The position numbers and the translations under genes were made by a program. Shown piece after piece: positions 46,790-55,365 of a DNA stretch of 64,000 nt. Within the stretch, counting starts at the first letter, position 1, and each line of letters begins with the position of its first letter. Source of the stretch: DATEOR01 sp036279015 (GTDB taxonomy: Bacteria; Actinomycetota; Thermoleophilia; Gaiellales; Gaiellaceae); the NCBI GenBank assembly GCA_036279015.1, contig DASUJY010000072.1, forward strand, positions 10,322 through 74,321. The letters are read 5' to 3'. The notes under the pieces were generated by a model. That model saw only the letters and a program-made list of their open reading frames with translations, made no database searches and was not told where the DNA came from.

Positions 46790-46998
46790 TAGTACGAATC
46801 CTTGTAGCGGCTGTACACGGAGAGGATCGCGGCGGGGATGCCGATCACCGCGCCGATCGCGATTCCGATCCCGACAGAGCCCGCGGCGAGTCCGACGAGC
46901 GCGCCTACGCCGACGCATGCGAAGAGCACACCGGCGAGAAGCGCTCCGGCGCCAAGTGGGTCGATCGAAGTGCGGCCTGCCGCCACGTCCGCCAGCAT
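46789..46998 (-). CDS. Small two-helix protein at head of atp operon (AtpZ-like)
   Basis: 69 residues, with a Gly/Ala-rich first helix (GAGALLAGVLFACVGVGALVG) and a second (SVGIGIAIGAVIGIPAAILS), ending YSRYKDSY. Position and two-helix shape recall AtpZ/AtpI-type assembly proteins. ATG at 46996-46998 lies about 8 nt from the predicted transcription start, so the mRNA may be nearly leaderless. Confidence 0.65.
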   Translation of the reverse strand: MLADVAAGRTSIDPLGAGALLAGVLFACVGVGALVGLAAGSVGIGIAIGAVIGIPAAILSVYSRYKDSY

Positions 46999-47012
46999 CT
47001 TAGTCGCCCCTA

Positions 47013-47042
47013 GCGTAGCAGCGGACTCGACTTCGTGACAAC
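47013..47042 (-). promoter_or_regulatory. Probable promoter of the atp operon
   Basis: On the minus strand, TTGTCA (47042-47037) and TACGCT (47018-47013) are separated by 18 nt. They lie between the tagO stop and the first atp-operon ATG and are the best sigma70-type pair in the gap. Confidence 0.5.
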
Positions 47043-47055
47043 GAAAACGGCCTAA

Positions 47056-48192
47056 CTAAGCGGAAATCGCCTTACTTTGTTCAGCCTTCGCCTCGCGCCG
47101 GCGCTCGGCCCAGGCGCGTACGCGGCTCAGCTTCAGGATCTCGAGGACCATGACGATGTAGAGCGTCGCGCCGACAGCGGTGGCGCCGACGAGAGCGACG
47201 ACGACCGTCGGCCAGAGATGCCATTCGCCCGCCTCGCGGAAGGGCACGAAGCGGGTCGCGAGGGCGGCCCCTCCGAGGACCGCGCACCACGTGTAGAGGT
47301 AGAGGACGGCCCGGCGCTGCCCGAAGCCTCGTCGCAGGAAGCGGTGGTGCAAGTGCGCCTGGTCGGGGAGGTAGAGCGGCTCGTGGTGCTTGATCCGTCG
47401 CAGGACGACGAATGACGTGTCGAGGATCGGGACCGCGAGCGCGAAGAGCGGGAAGAAGAGTGCGACCGTAGCGGCCGTCTTCAGGAGGCCCTGGATCGAG
47501 ACCGTGGCGAGCAGGAAGCCGAGCAGGAGCGCGCCGGAGTCTCCCATGAAGATCCGCGCGGGATAGAAGTTGTGGCGCAGGAACCCCAGGCAGCCGCCCG
47601 CGATGATCGCCGACAGCACTGCCGCCCCGGGCTTCCCCAGCGAGAGCGCGATGATGGAGAACGTGATGCCCGAGATCCCGCAGATCCCGGCGGCGAGGCC
47701 GTCGAGGCCGTCGAGGAAGTTGACCATGTTCATGATCGCGACGATCCAGACGAAGCTGAGGGCCACGCCGGCCCAGAAGGGCAGGTCGTGGATCCCGACG
47801 ACCGGAAAGGTGAAGCGGTCGATGCGGACGCCGAAGTCGATCGCGATCGCGGCCGCCCCCGACTGACCGGCGAGCTTCACCCACCAGGGGAGGCCGCGGA
47901 AGTCGTCCGCCATGCCGAGCGTGGTCGCGAGCGCGGCGCCGAGCAGGATCCCGCGGTAGGGCCCGGAGAGGTCGAGGAACGCGAGCGAGGGGACGAAGAC
48001 GCCGAGGAAGAGCGCGAGGCCGCCCAGGCGCGGGACGGCCTGGAGGTGGATCCGCCTGCGCTCGAGCGGCTCGTCGACGATCCCGAGCACGCGCGCCACG
48101 CGCCCGACCGCGGGCGTGAGGACGAGCACGACCGCGAGGGCGACGAGAAAGCCCCAGAGCACGTCCAGGTGGTTGCGAAATGTCTCCCACAC
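47056..48192 (-). CDS. Undecaprenyl-phosphate sugar-1-phosphate transferase, TagO/WecA type
   Basis: 378 residues, about ten to eleven helices. GMADDFRGLPWW holds the Asp-Asp pair, MNMVNFLDGLDGLAAG the catalytic loop, IFMGDSGALLLG the Asp-Ser-Gly motif, and AHLHHRFLRRGFGQRR the carbohydrate-recognition His motif. It transfers a HexNAc-1-phosphate to undecaprenyl phosphate, the first step for wall teichoic acid-like or arabinogalactan-type polymers that LCP proteins (27470-29356) would attach. GTG start 2 nt after the upp stop. Confidence 0.93.
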   Translation of the reverse strand: MWETFRNHLDVLWGFLVALAVVLVLTPAVGRVARVLGIVDEPLERRRIHLQAVPRLGGLALFLGVFVPSLAFLDLSGPYRGILLGAALATTLGMADDFRGLPWWVKLAGQSGAAAIAIDFGVRIDRFTFPVVGIHDLPFWAGVALSFVWIVAIMNMVNFLDGLDGLAAGICGISGITFSIIALSLGKPGAAVLSAIIAGGCLGFLRHNFYPARIFMGDSGALLLGFLLATVSIQGLLKTAATVALFFPLFALAVPILDTSFVVLRRIKHHEPLYLPDQAHLHHRFLRRGFGQRRAVLYLYTWCAVLGGAALATRFVPFREAGEWHLWPTVVVALVGATAVGATLYIVMVLEILKLSRVRAWAERRREAKAEQSKAISA

Positions 48193-48194
48193 GG

Positions 48195-48836
48195 CTACTT
48201 CGTCCCGTAGAGGCGGTCGCCCGCGTCGCCGAGGCCGGGCACGATGTAGCCCTTCTCGTTGAGCGCGCGATCGACGGCGGCCACGACGACCGTCACGTCG
48301 GGATGCTCGGAGTGCAGCCGCTCGATGCCCTCGGGCGCCGCGATGATCGCGATCAGGCGCACGGAGGTGGCGCCCGCGCTCTTCACCGTCGCGACGGCGG
48401 CCGAGGTCGAGTTTCCCGTCGCGAGCATGGGGTCGAGCAGGATGACGTCCCGCTCGGCCACGTCTGCGGGGAGCTTCACGTAGTACTCGACCGGCTCGAG
48501 CGTCTCCTCGTTCCGGTAGAGGCCGATGAATCCCACACGCGCGCCGGAGATGAGGCTGAGGACGCCGTCGAGCATGCCGATCCCCGCGCGGAGGATGGGG
48601 CAGACCGCCACCTTCTTGCCGGAGATCCGCTGCACCGTCGTGCGCTCGAGCGGCGTCTCGATCTCGACCTCCTCGGTGGCGAGCTCCTTCGTCGCCTCGT
48701 AGGTGAGCAGGAGCGTGAGCTCGTCGACGAGCTGGCGGAAGAGGTGCGTGGGCGTCGCGGTGTCGCGGAGGAGCCCGAGCTTGTGCTGCACGAGCGGGTG
48801 ATCGACGACGACGAGGTTCCGGGTCGCGACGCTCAT
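48195..48836 (-). CDS. upp: Uracil phosphoribosyltransferase
   Basis: 213 residues from ATG at 48834-48836 overlapping glyA by 4 nt; the longer open frame overlaps glyA. PLVQHKLGLLRDTATPTHLFR is the N-terminal signature, and LLDPMLATGNSTSAAV is the PRPP loop. C-terminal YIVPGLGDAGDRLYGT binds uracil. Pyrimidine salvage. Confidence 0.96.
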   Translation of the reverse strand: MSVATRNLVVVDHPLVQHKLGLLRDTATPTHLFRQLVDELTLLLTYEATKELATEEVEIETPLERTTVQRISGKKVAVCPILRAGIGMLDGVLSLISGARVGFIGLYRNEETLEPVEYYVKLPADVAERDVILLDPMLATGNSTSAAVATVKSAGATSVRLIAIIAAPEGIERLHSEHPDVTVVVAAVDRALNEKGYIVPGLGDAGDRLYGTK

Positions 48837-50125
48837 GCGTCGTAGCTCGTGTAGCCCCGGAAGCCGGGGTAGAGCGGCCGCTTCTCGCAGAGCGCTTCGC
48901 TTCGGGCCCGGAGCGCCGACAGGTCGGGGTCGGAGCCGAGCGCGCCGGCGATGATCTCCCCCACCTCGCGAAGGTCGTCCTCGTCGAAGCCGCGCATCGT
49001 GACGGCGGGCGTGCCGAGGCGGACGCCCGAGGCCTCCATCGGCGGGCGCTCGTCGAAGGGGACGGTGTTGCGGTTGGCGGTGATCTTGACCTCGTGCAGC
49101 CGTTCCTCCGCCGCCTTGCCCGACCACTCGCCGCCGCGCAGGTCCATCTGGAGGAGGTGCGTGTCGGTACCGCCGGTGAGGACGTCGAGCTCGTTCGCCA
49201 TCAGCGTGTCGGCGAGCGCGTCGGCGTTGGCACGGATCTGCTTCTGATAGTCGCGGAAGGGCTCGGAGCCGGCGATCTTGAAGCAGGCCGCCTTGCCGGC
49301 GATCACGTGCAGAAGGGGGCCACCCTGCATCCCCGGGAAGACCGCCTTGTCGAGCGCCTGGGCGTGTTCCTCCTTGCAGAGGACGAAGCCCGCGCGCGGG
49401 CCGGCGAGGGTCTTGTGCGTCGTCGAGGTGACGAAGTCGCAGTGGGGCGTCGGGTTCGGATGGAGCCCGGCCGCGACGAGGCCCGCGAAGTGCGCCATGT
49501 CGCAGAGGAGGAGCGCGCCGATCTCGTCGGCGATCGCGCGGAAGCGGTCGGCCTCGATGGTGCGCGGGTACGCAGAGCCGCCGCAGACGATCAGCTTCGG
49601 CCGGTGCTCCTTCGCGAGACGCAGGACCTCGTCGAAGTCGACGCGGAAGGTCTTGCGGTCGACGCCGTAGCCGACGAACTCGTAGAGCTTGCCGGAGAAG
49701 TTGACCTTGAGCCCGTGGGTCAGGTGGCCGCCGTGGTCGAGGCGCATGGCGAGCACGGTGTCGCCGGGATCGAGGCAGCTGAAGTAGACGGCCATGTTCG
49801 TCTGCGCGCCCGCGTGGGGCTGGACGTTCGCGTGCTCGGCGTCGAAGAGGGCCTTGGCGCGGTCGATGGCGAGCTGCTCGATCTCGTCCACGACCTCGCA
49901 GCCGCCGTAGTAGCGCCGGCCCGGATAGCCCTCGGCGTACTTGTTCGTGGGCACGCTCCCCATTGCCTCGAAAACGCTCGGCCAGGTGAAGTTCTCGGAT
50001 GCGATGAGCTCGATCTGGCCGCGCTGTCGCTCGAGCTCTCGCTCGATCAGGGCCGCGGTGTCGGGATCGATCTCGGCCAGCCCGGCCCGCTGGAGCTCCT
50101 GGAGCGTCTCCTGCGCGATCGCCAC
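48833..50125 (-). CDS. glyA: Serine hydroxymethyltransferase
   Basis: 430 residues. LIASENFTWPSVFEAMGS, KYAEGYPGRRYYGGCEVVDE and the PLP Lys in TSTTHKTLAGPRAG are all present. It interconverts serine and glycine, making methylene-tetrahydrofolate. It precedes upp and tagO in one operon. Confidence 0.97.
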   Translation of the reverse strand: MAIAQETLQELQRAGLAEIDPDTAALIERELERQRGQIELIASENFTWPSVFEAMGSVPTNKYAEGYPGRRYYGGCEVVDEIEQLAIDRAKALFDAEHANVQPHAGAQTNMAVYFSCLDPGDTVLAMRLDHGGHLTHGLKVNFSGKLYEFVGYGVDRKTFRVDFDEVLRLAKEHRPKLIVCGGSAYPRTIEADRFRAIADEIGALLLCDMAHFAGLVAAGLHPNPTPHCDFVTSTTHKTLAGPRAGFVLCKEEHAQALDKAVFPGMQGGPLLHVIAGKAACFKIAGSEPFRDYQKQIRANADALADTLMANELDVLTGGTDTHLLQMDLRGGEWSGKAAEERLHEVKITANRNTVPFDERPPMEASGVRLGTPAVTMRGFDEDDLREVGEIIAGALGSDPDLSALRARSEALCEKRPLYPGFRGYTSYDA

Positions 50126-50159
50126 GGGGCCACCTTACCGCGTGATCCGGCCGCGGGCT

Positions 50160-50768
50160 TCAGGCCGAGACCGCAGCCGTGATCGCCGCGAGCGCGTCCA
50201 CGGCCGGGACGGCTCCCTCGCGCAGGATGCGCGGCTCCGGGCTGGTGAGATCGACGACGGTGGACGGGGTTCCGGGCAGCCTGCCGGCGTCGACGACGGC
50301 TCCCACGCCGCCGCGGATGGTGTCCGGGATCTCCTCGACCGCAGCGGGGTCGGGTCCGTCGTGGAGGTTCGCGCTCGTCGCGGCGACGGCGCCAAAGCGC
50401 TCGAGAACGGCTCGGGTCTCGGGCGGGAGCTCGGGGACGCGGACGCCGATCGTCTCCGGGCTGGTCCCGGTCAGCCAGCGGTAGCGCCGGGCGGGGTTCG
50501 GGAGGACGAGGGTGAACGGGCCTGGAAGGAGCGCGCGCGCGAGCACGGCGGCGCGGCCGCGGAGCTCGGGCACGGCGTCGAGGACGGCCTCGAGGTCGGC
50601 CGCGACGAGCGCCACGGGCATCTCGGGCGACCGCTCCTTCAGGCGCGAGAGCGCCCGAACGGGCGCCTCGTGGTACGGGTCGGCGCAGAGCCCGTACACC
50701 GTGTCCGTCGGCAGAACGACCGGCTGCCCGGCGCGCAGCGCCGCCACCGCCTCGTCCGCTCCGGACAT
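50160..50768 (-). CDS. Threonylcarbamoyl-AMP synthase (Sua5/YrdC family)
   Basis: 202 residues from ATG at 50766-50768; frame open upstream runs through a palindromic repeat and is not used. VVLPTDTVYGLCADPYHE, RALSRLKERSPEMPVAL, LPGPFTLVLPNP and VAATSANLHDGPDPA are family motifs. It starts N6-threonylcarbamoyl modification of tRNA position 37. The normal upstream partner prmC is present, separated by 153 nt. Confidence 0.94.
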   Translation of the reverse strand: MSGADEAVAALRAGQPVVLPTDTVYGLCADPYHEAPVRALSRLKERSPEMPVALVAADLEAVLDAVPELRGRAAVLARALLPGPFTLVLPNPARRYRWLTGTSPETIGVRVPELPPETRAVLERFGAVAATSANLHDGPDPAAVEEIPDTIRGGVGAVVDAGRLPGTPSTVVDLTSPEPRILREGAVPAVDALAAITAAVSA

Positions 50769-50769
50769 C

Positions 50770-50782
50770 GGGGTCTGACCCC
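50770..50782. repeat. GGGGTCTGACCCC palindromic repeat, copy 1
   Basis: GGGGTC-T-GACCCC is a perfect 13-bp palindrome one base from the tsaC start codon. It is one of four copies in the window and pairs with the longer copy at 50891-50915 across the prmC-tsaC gap. Confidence 0.7.
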
Positions 50783-50890
50783 CTGACATGGCTCTGAGGG
50801 ACACGGGGTCGGATTCTGCCCGCCCAAGGCACCAGCTGCCAACGCAAGAGCGGATGGGAGGTTGCCAGACGGACATGCCCCGACCGGCCA

Positions 50891-50915
50891 TGCCCCGGGG
50901 TCTGACCCCGGGGCA
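50891..50915. repeat. GGGGTCTGACCCC palindromic repeat, copy 2 (25 bp)
   Basis: TGCCCCGGGGTC-T-GACCCCGGGGCA has 12-bp arms around one base. It begins 6 nt after the prmC stop on the minus strand and would fold tightly in the transcript, though no U-run follows. Confidence 0.75.
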
Positions 50916-50921
50916 CGTCCC

Positions 50922-51773
50922 TTAGGGCCAGGTGGCCTCGACGACGCGGGGACGGCCCGCGAGGTCCGGCGTCTGCACGACCTCGGCGTAGCCGAGTCCG
51001 GAGAGCGAGGCCGCCAGGGCGGGTGCCTGCCCGTCGCCGCACTCGAGGACGAGCCGGCCGCCGGCGCGTAGGACCGAGCGCGCCTGCCCGGCGATCGCCT
51101 CCCCCACCCCCTCGCCGACGAGTGCGTCGCGGGGCTCGTAGAGGCGGATCTCGGGCTGGAGCATCTCGTACTCCTCGGGCGTGACGTAGGGCGGGTTCGA
51201 GACGACGAGGTCGAAGGCCCCCTCGACTCCGGCCAGGAGGTCGCCCTCGGCGAGCCGGACCCGCCCGTCCGCGGACAGACGAGCGAAATTCTCCCGAGCG
51301 AGCACCAGCGTCGCCGCGGAGCGCTCCACGCCGAGAACGGAAGCGCCGGGGTGCTCGTCGGCGATCGCGAGCGCGATCGCGCCGGAGCCGACGCCGACGT
51401 CGAGGACGCGTGGCGCCTCGAGGTCCCGGAGCCACGCGAGGCACCGCTCGACGACGACCTCGGTCTCCGGCCGCGGCACGAGCGCGCGCCCGTCGATCCG
51501 AAGCGCGAGCCGCCGGAATCCCCATTCGCCCAGGACGTAGGCGAGCGGCTCGCGCGCCACGCGGCGCGCGACGAGCGGGCGCAGCCGGCGCAGCTCGAAG
51601 TGGGTGACGTCGCGCCCCGAGGCGTAGAGCTCCGAGCGGGCGAGACCCAGGACCTCGGCGACGAGTATCTCCGCGTCGACGCGCGGCGAGGGTACGCCGG
51701 CAGCGTCCAGCTCGCGCTCGACCTCGCGGACCACGTCCAGGGGCACGACGACCCTTTGGGACGACACGGGCAC
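50922..51773 (-). CDS. prmC: Release-factor glutamine methyltransferase
   Basis: 283 residues. VLDVGVGSGAIALAIADEHP is the SAM motif and VSNPPYVTPEEYEMLQPEI the catalytic NPPY. The N-terminal helical domain is normal. It methylates the GGQ Gln of RF1/RF2. It sits 8 nt after prfA, one of its substrates; the other, RF2, is encoded at 15278-16391. Confidence 0.95.
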   Translation of the reverse strand: MPVSSQRVVVPLDVVREVERELDAAGVPSPRVDAEILVAEVLGLARSELYASGRDVTHFELRRLRPLVARRVAREPLAYVLGEWGFRRLALRIDGRALVPRPETEVVVERCLAWLRDLEAPRVLDVGVGSGAIALAIADEHPGASVLGVERSAATLVLARENFARLSADGRVRLAEGDLLAGVEGAFDLVVSNPPYVTPEEYEMLQPEIRLYEPRDALVGEGVGEAIAGQARSVLRAGGRLVLECGDGQAPALAASLSGLGYAEVVQTPDLAGRPRVVEATWP

Positions 51774-51781
51774 TTCGGTTC

Positions 51782-52831
51782 TCAGCCGGCGCCGTCTTCG
51801 AGAGCCCGGCGCTGCTCCTCAGCGGTCAGCGCCTCGGTGAAATCGTCGAGGTCGCCCTCGACGATGCGATCGAGCCGCTTGATCGTGAGGTTGACCCGGT
51901 GATCCGTGACCCGGTTGTCGGGATAGTTGTACGTGCGGATCTTCTCCGCGCGTGCGCCGCGCCCGATCTGCGAGCGGCGCGCTGCCGAGAGCTCCTCCTC
52001 CTGGCGCTCGCGCTCGAGCTCGAGCAACCGGGCGCGGAGCACGCGCAGCGCCTTCGTCTTGTTCTGCAGCTGCGATTTCTCGTCCTGCATGGCCACGACG
52101 AGCCCCGTCGGCAAGTGCGTCACGCGCACGGCGGAGTCGGTCGTGTTCACACTCTGGCCGCCCGGCCCCGTCGAGCGGTAGACGTCGATCTTGAGGTCGT
52201 TCGGGTCGATCTCGACCTCGACCTCCTCGGCTTCGGGCATGACGGCGACGGTCGCCGTCGACGTGTGGATCCGCCCCTGCGACTCCGTCGCCGGCACCCG
52301 CTGGACCCGGTGCGTGCCCCCCTCCCACTTGAAGATCGAGTACGCGCCGTCGCCCTTGATCGCGAACGTGACGTCGTTGTAGCCCCCGGTCTCGCTCGGG
52401 TTCGAGCCGAGCACCTCCGGACGGAAGCCGCGCCGCTCGGCAAAGCGCGTCAGCATGCGGAACAGGTCGCCGGCCCAGATCGCGCCCTCGTCCCCGCCCG
52501 TGCCTTTGCGGATCTCAACGATGACGTCCTTCTCGTCGTTCGGGTCGCGCTCGACCAGGGCGAGCTTGAGCTCCTCCTCGAGCTCGTGGAGCCGGCGCTC
52601 GAGCTCGGGGACGAGCCCGCGGAGCTCCCCGTCTCCGTGGGCGGCCTCGAGGTCTTCGTTCGTCGAGCGCCACTCCTGCGCGAGCTTGAACGGGCCCTCA
52701 AGCTCCTTCAGCCGGCGCCCGGCGGCCGCGGCCGCATGGTGGTCGGAGAAGATCGCGGGGTCGCTCATTCGCTCCTGCGCGTCTGCGTAGGAACGCTCGA
52801 GCTCCTCGATCAGGCTCTCGATCCCGGCCAT
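51782..52831 (-). CDS. prfA: Peptide chain release factor 1
   Basis: 349 residues. The stop-recognition tripeptide PAT is in VQRVPATESQGRIHTS and the catalytic GGQ in GPGGQSVNTTDSAVR. RKGTGGDEGAIWAGDLFRM is the RF1 domain 2 start. Length normal; no frameshift site, unlike prfB. Confidence 0.97.
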   Translation of the reverse strand: MAGIESLIEELERSYADAQERMSDPAIFSDHHAAAAAGRRLKELEGPFKLAQEWRSTNEDLEAAHGDGELRGLVPELERRLHELEEELKLALVERDPNDEKDVIVEIRKGTGGDEGAIWAGDLFRMLTRFAERRGFRPEVLGSNPSETGGYNDVTFAIKGDGAYSIFKWEGGTHRVQRVPATESQGRIHTSTATVAVMPEAEEVEVEIDPNDLKIDVYRSTGPGGQSVNTTDSAVRVTHLPTGLVVAMQDEKSQLQNKTKALRVLRARLLELERERQEEELSAARRSQIGRGARAEKIRTYNYPDNRVTDHRVNLTIKRLDRIVEGDLDDFTEALTAEEQRRALEDGAG

Positions 52832-52887
52832 GGAGTCAGCATAGACTCAGGGTATGGCGGAAATGCCCGCCGGTACGGGCTAGATGG

Positions 52888-53328
52888 TCAGGCGACGAGC
52901 TCGGCGCGGACGTCGACCTCGACGTTCCCGCGCAGCGCGTTCGAAACCGGACAGCCCGCCTCGGCCTCGCTGATCGCCGCCTCGAACTCGGTCTGTTCGA
53001 GCCCAGCTGCCTGCACCCGGACGTCGAGGTCCATCGACGTGATCCCGTAGCCACCGCTCTCCACCGGCTCGAACCGGCACGCCGCGTCGACCTCGATGCG
53101 CTGCGGGTCGTGGCCGCCGCCGGCGAGCACGTTCGAGAGGGCCATCGAGAAGCAGGCGGCGTGGGCCGCCGCGATCAGCTCCTCCGGGCTCGTCATCCCG
53201 CCCGCCTCCTCGGTCCGCGCCTTCCAGGTCACGGCCTGCTGGCCGAACGCGCCGCTCTCGACGGTGACGTTGCCGTCCCCCTCGAGCAGGCTTCCCTGCC
53301 AGACAGCGTGTGCTCGTCGCTCGGCTAT
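52888..53328 (-). CDS. OsmC-family peroxide-defence protein, no canonical start
   Basis: TSPEELIAAAHAACFSMALS and AEAGCPVSNALRGNVEVDV are OsmC/Ohr hallmarks with the two redox Cys. The N-terminal strand AERRAHAVWQGSLLEGDGNV, expected of OsmC, reads well upstream of the first GTG (53230-53232). No ATG, GTG or TTG precedes it in frame. The chosen start is ATA at 53326-53328, 7 nt after GAGGT in the end of the upstream gene; starting at GTG would drop the first beta strands. About 146 residues. It reduces organic hydroperoxides. Confidence 0.78.
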   Translation of the reverse strand: MAERRAHAVWQGSLLEGDGNVTVESGAFGQQAVTWKARTEEAGGMTSPEELIAAAHAACFSMALSNVLAGGGHDPQRIEVDAACRFEPVESGGYGITSMDLDVRVQAAGLEQTEFEAAISEAEAGCPVSNALRGNVEVDVRAELVA

Positions 53329-54239
53329 GCCATTACCTCGACCTTGCGCTCCTCGGGCGTCAACCGTCCCTCGAGACGGAGGACTTCCCGGAGGGCCCTG
53401 ATCGAAACCTCGATCTGGTCGAGGGAGGGCTCCCGCGTGGTCAGGCGCTGGAGCCAGAGGCCGGGCGCGAGCAGAGAGCGCAGAACCGGGTTTTGCGCGT
53501 GCCGGCCGGCGAAGCGGATGATCTCGTACGCGATCCCGGCGATGACCGGCAGGAGCAGGATGCGCGTCACGATCAGCCAGTACCAGGCGGGCCGCCCGAA
53601 GAAGGCGAAGACGAAGATCGCAACGACCATGACGTAGAGGAGGAATGCGGTGCCGCAGCGGACGTGCAGGAGGCTGTGGCGCTGCACGTTCTCCGGGGTC
53701 AGCTCCGCCCCGGCCTCGTACGCGTTGATCGCCTTGTGCTCGGCCGCGTGGTACTGGAAGACGCGCTTCAGGTCGGGCAGCATCGAGATCAGGAGCAGGT
53801 AGAGGACGAAGATCGTGACGCGGACGATGCCCTCGACGACGACGAAGCCCCCGGTCGAGTCGATCGGCAGCCAGTTCGTGATGAGCGCCGGCGAGACCTT
53901 GAAGAGGAGGAGCGCGAAGCCGATCGCGACCCCGAACGCGAACAGGAGCTGCCCACGCGTGAGCTCCGTCTCGACCTCGCCGTCCTTCCCTTCCTCCTGG
54001 GCTGCATAGTTCGCCGAGATCGCGAGCGCCCGGAAGCCGATCGCGAGCGACTCGCCGAGCGCGATCACCCCGCGGACGACGGGCAGCCGCATCCAGCGAT
54101 GGCGGAGGAGGACGGAGGCGATCGGCCGGTTGACCTCGGCGATCAGCCCGTCCGGCTTGCGCACGGCGACCGACCAGTTGGACGGGCCGCGCATCATCAC
54201 GCCCTCCAGGACGGCCTGGCCTCCGATTGGGGCGCTCAT
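53325..54239 (-). CDS. DUF1385 (YqhQ-like) membrane protein
   Basis: About 304 residues from ATG at 54237-54239 (MSAPIGGQAVLEGVMMRGPS), the usual family N-terminus; the longer frame overlaps rpmE. Four or five helices follow, and QYHAAEHKAINAYEAGAELT is the most conserved DUF1385 motif, with His residues that could bind a metal. YqhQ proteins sit between rpmE and prfA in many Gram-positives and are of unproven function. Confidence 0.9.
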   Translation of the reverse strand: MSAPIGGQAVLEGVMMRGPSNWSVAVRKPDGLIAEVNRPIASVLLRHRWMRLPVVRGVIALGESLAIGFRALAISANYAAQEEGKDGEVETELTRGQLLFAFGVAIGFALLLFKVSPALITNWLPIDSTGGFVVVEGIVRVTIFVLYLLLISMLPDLKRVFQYHAAEHKAINAYEAGAELTPENVQRHSLLHVRCGTAFLLYVMVVAIFVFAFFGRPAWYWLIVTRILLLPVIAGIAYEIIRFAGRHAQNPVLRSLLAPGLWLQRLTTREPSLDQIEVSIRALREVLRLEGRLTPEERKVEVMA

Positions 54240-54256
54240 GCCTCTTCTGTCGCTCT

Positions 54257-54466
54257 TTAGGCCCGGCCGGCCTTCTCGAGGCGCCGCTGGAAGCGCTCGA
54301 CGCGTCCGCCGGTGTCCATGAGCTTCTGCTTGCCGGTGTAGAAGGGGTGGCACTCGGAGCAGATCTCGACGTGCAGCTCCGGCTTGGTGGATCGTGTCTG
54401 GAAGTCGTTCCCGCACGAGCAGCGAACGGTGGCGAGAACGTAGTCGGGATGGATGTCAGGCTTCAT
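54257..54466 (-). CDS. rpmE: 50S ribosomal protein L31 (zinc-binding form)
   Basis: 69 residues. CSCGN and CSECHPFYTGKQK give the four zinc Cys, marking the C+ paralogue released under zinc limitation in other bacteria. It lies 17 nt upstream of the yqhQ-like gene. It overlaps the end of the dehydratase-like gene by 4 nt. Confidence 0.96.
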   Translation of the reverse strand: MKPDIHPDYVLATVRCSCGNDFQTRSTKPELHVEICSECHPFYTGKQKLMDTGGRVERFQRRLEKAGRA

Positions 54467-55365
54467 GTCCCACTCAGAATAGCAGCGGCGGTCTGGGGCG
54501 AAACGTTGCCTCCCGAGACGACAACCGCGACCGTCCTGCCTTCCACGTCCGGGACCTTCCCCGCAAGCAGGGCGCCCACTCCCGCCGCCGCCCCGGGCTC
54601 GGCCGCGAGCTTCGCGCGCTCGTAGAGGAAGCGAAAGCCGGCGCGAATGTCGTCCTCGGAGACCAGGACCGACTCGACGCCACGCTCCCGGCAGACGGCG
54701 AGGCAATGCTCGCCCGCGACGGGCGCGTTGAGGGCGTCCGCGATCGAGCTCGGCTGCACCGGGACCGGTCGGCCGGCGGCGAGCCCGTCGCGAAGCGCGG
54801 TCGACCCTTCCGGCTCGACGCCGACGACCCGAGCCCCCGGGGCTCCGACGGCGATCCCGGATACCAGCCCTCCGCCGCCGACGCCGGTGACGATCACCTC
54901 GGTGGCGGGAGCCTCCTCGAGGATCTCGCGGCTGAGGCTCGAGTGTCCCTCGATCACGACCGGGTCGTCGAACGGATGGACGAACACGCGCCCGGTCGCA
55001 GCGGTCAGCTCCTCGAGCCGTGCGAACGCCTCCCCGGGCCCGGCGGCCTCGCGGTCCACGGCCGCGCCGTAGCCGCGCGCGGCCGCCGCCTTGAGGTCGC
55101 TCGTCCCCTGCCACATCACGACCAGGCAGTTGATCGCCTCGAGCGAGCAGCCGTAGGCGACGGCGGCGGCCGCGTTGCCTGCCGAGACCGTGATCACGCC
55201 GCGCTCCCTCTCCTCGGGGGAGAGCGTTGCGAGCTTGGCGAGGATCCCGCGGGGCTTGAAGGAGCCGGTCTTCTGGAAGAGCTCGGCCTTGAGGAGGGCT
55301 GTGCCGCTGAACGCCTCTCCCAGGGTCGTCGACCGGAGGAGCGGCGTTCGCAGGAGCGCGGTCAC
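54463..55365 (-). CDS. Threonine/serine dehydratase-like PLP enzyme
   Basis: 300 residues from GTG at 55363-55365 overlapping the ETF-QO stop. FQKTGSFKPRGILAKL carries the PLP Lys, SAGNAAAAVAYGCSL replaces the usual SAGNHAQ (the His is gone), and VTGVGGGGLVSGIAVG is the phosphate loop. No C-terminal ACT domain. It likely deaminates threonine or serine, but the missing His means another beta-elimination or racemase activity is possible. Confidence 0.82.
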   Translation of the reverse strand: MTALLRTPLLRSTTLGEAFSGTALLKAELFQKTGSFKPRGILAKLATLSPEERERGVITVSAGNAAAAVAYGCSLEAINCLVVMWQGTSDLKAAAARGYGAAVDREAAGPGEAFARLEELTAATGRVFVHPFDDPVVIEGHSSLSREILEEAPATEVIVTGVGGGGLVSGIAVGAPGARVVGVEPEGSTALRDGLAAGRPVPVQPSSIADALNAPVAGEHCLAVCRERGVESVLVSEDDIRAGFRFLYERAKLAAEPGAAAGVGALLAGKVPDVEGRTVAVVVSGGNVSPQTAAAILSGT

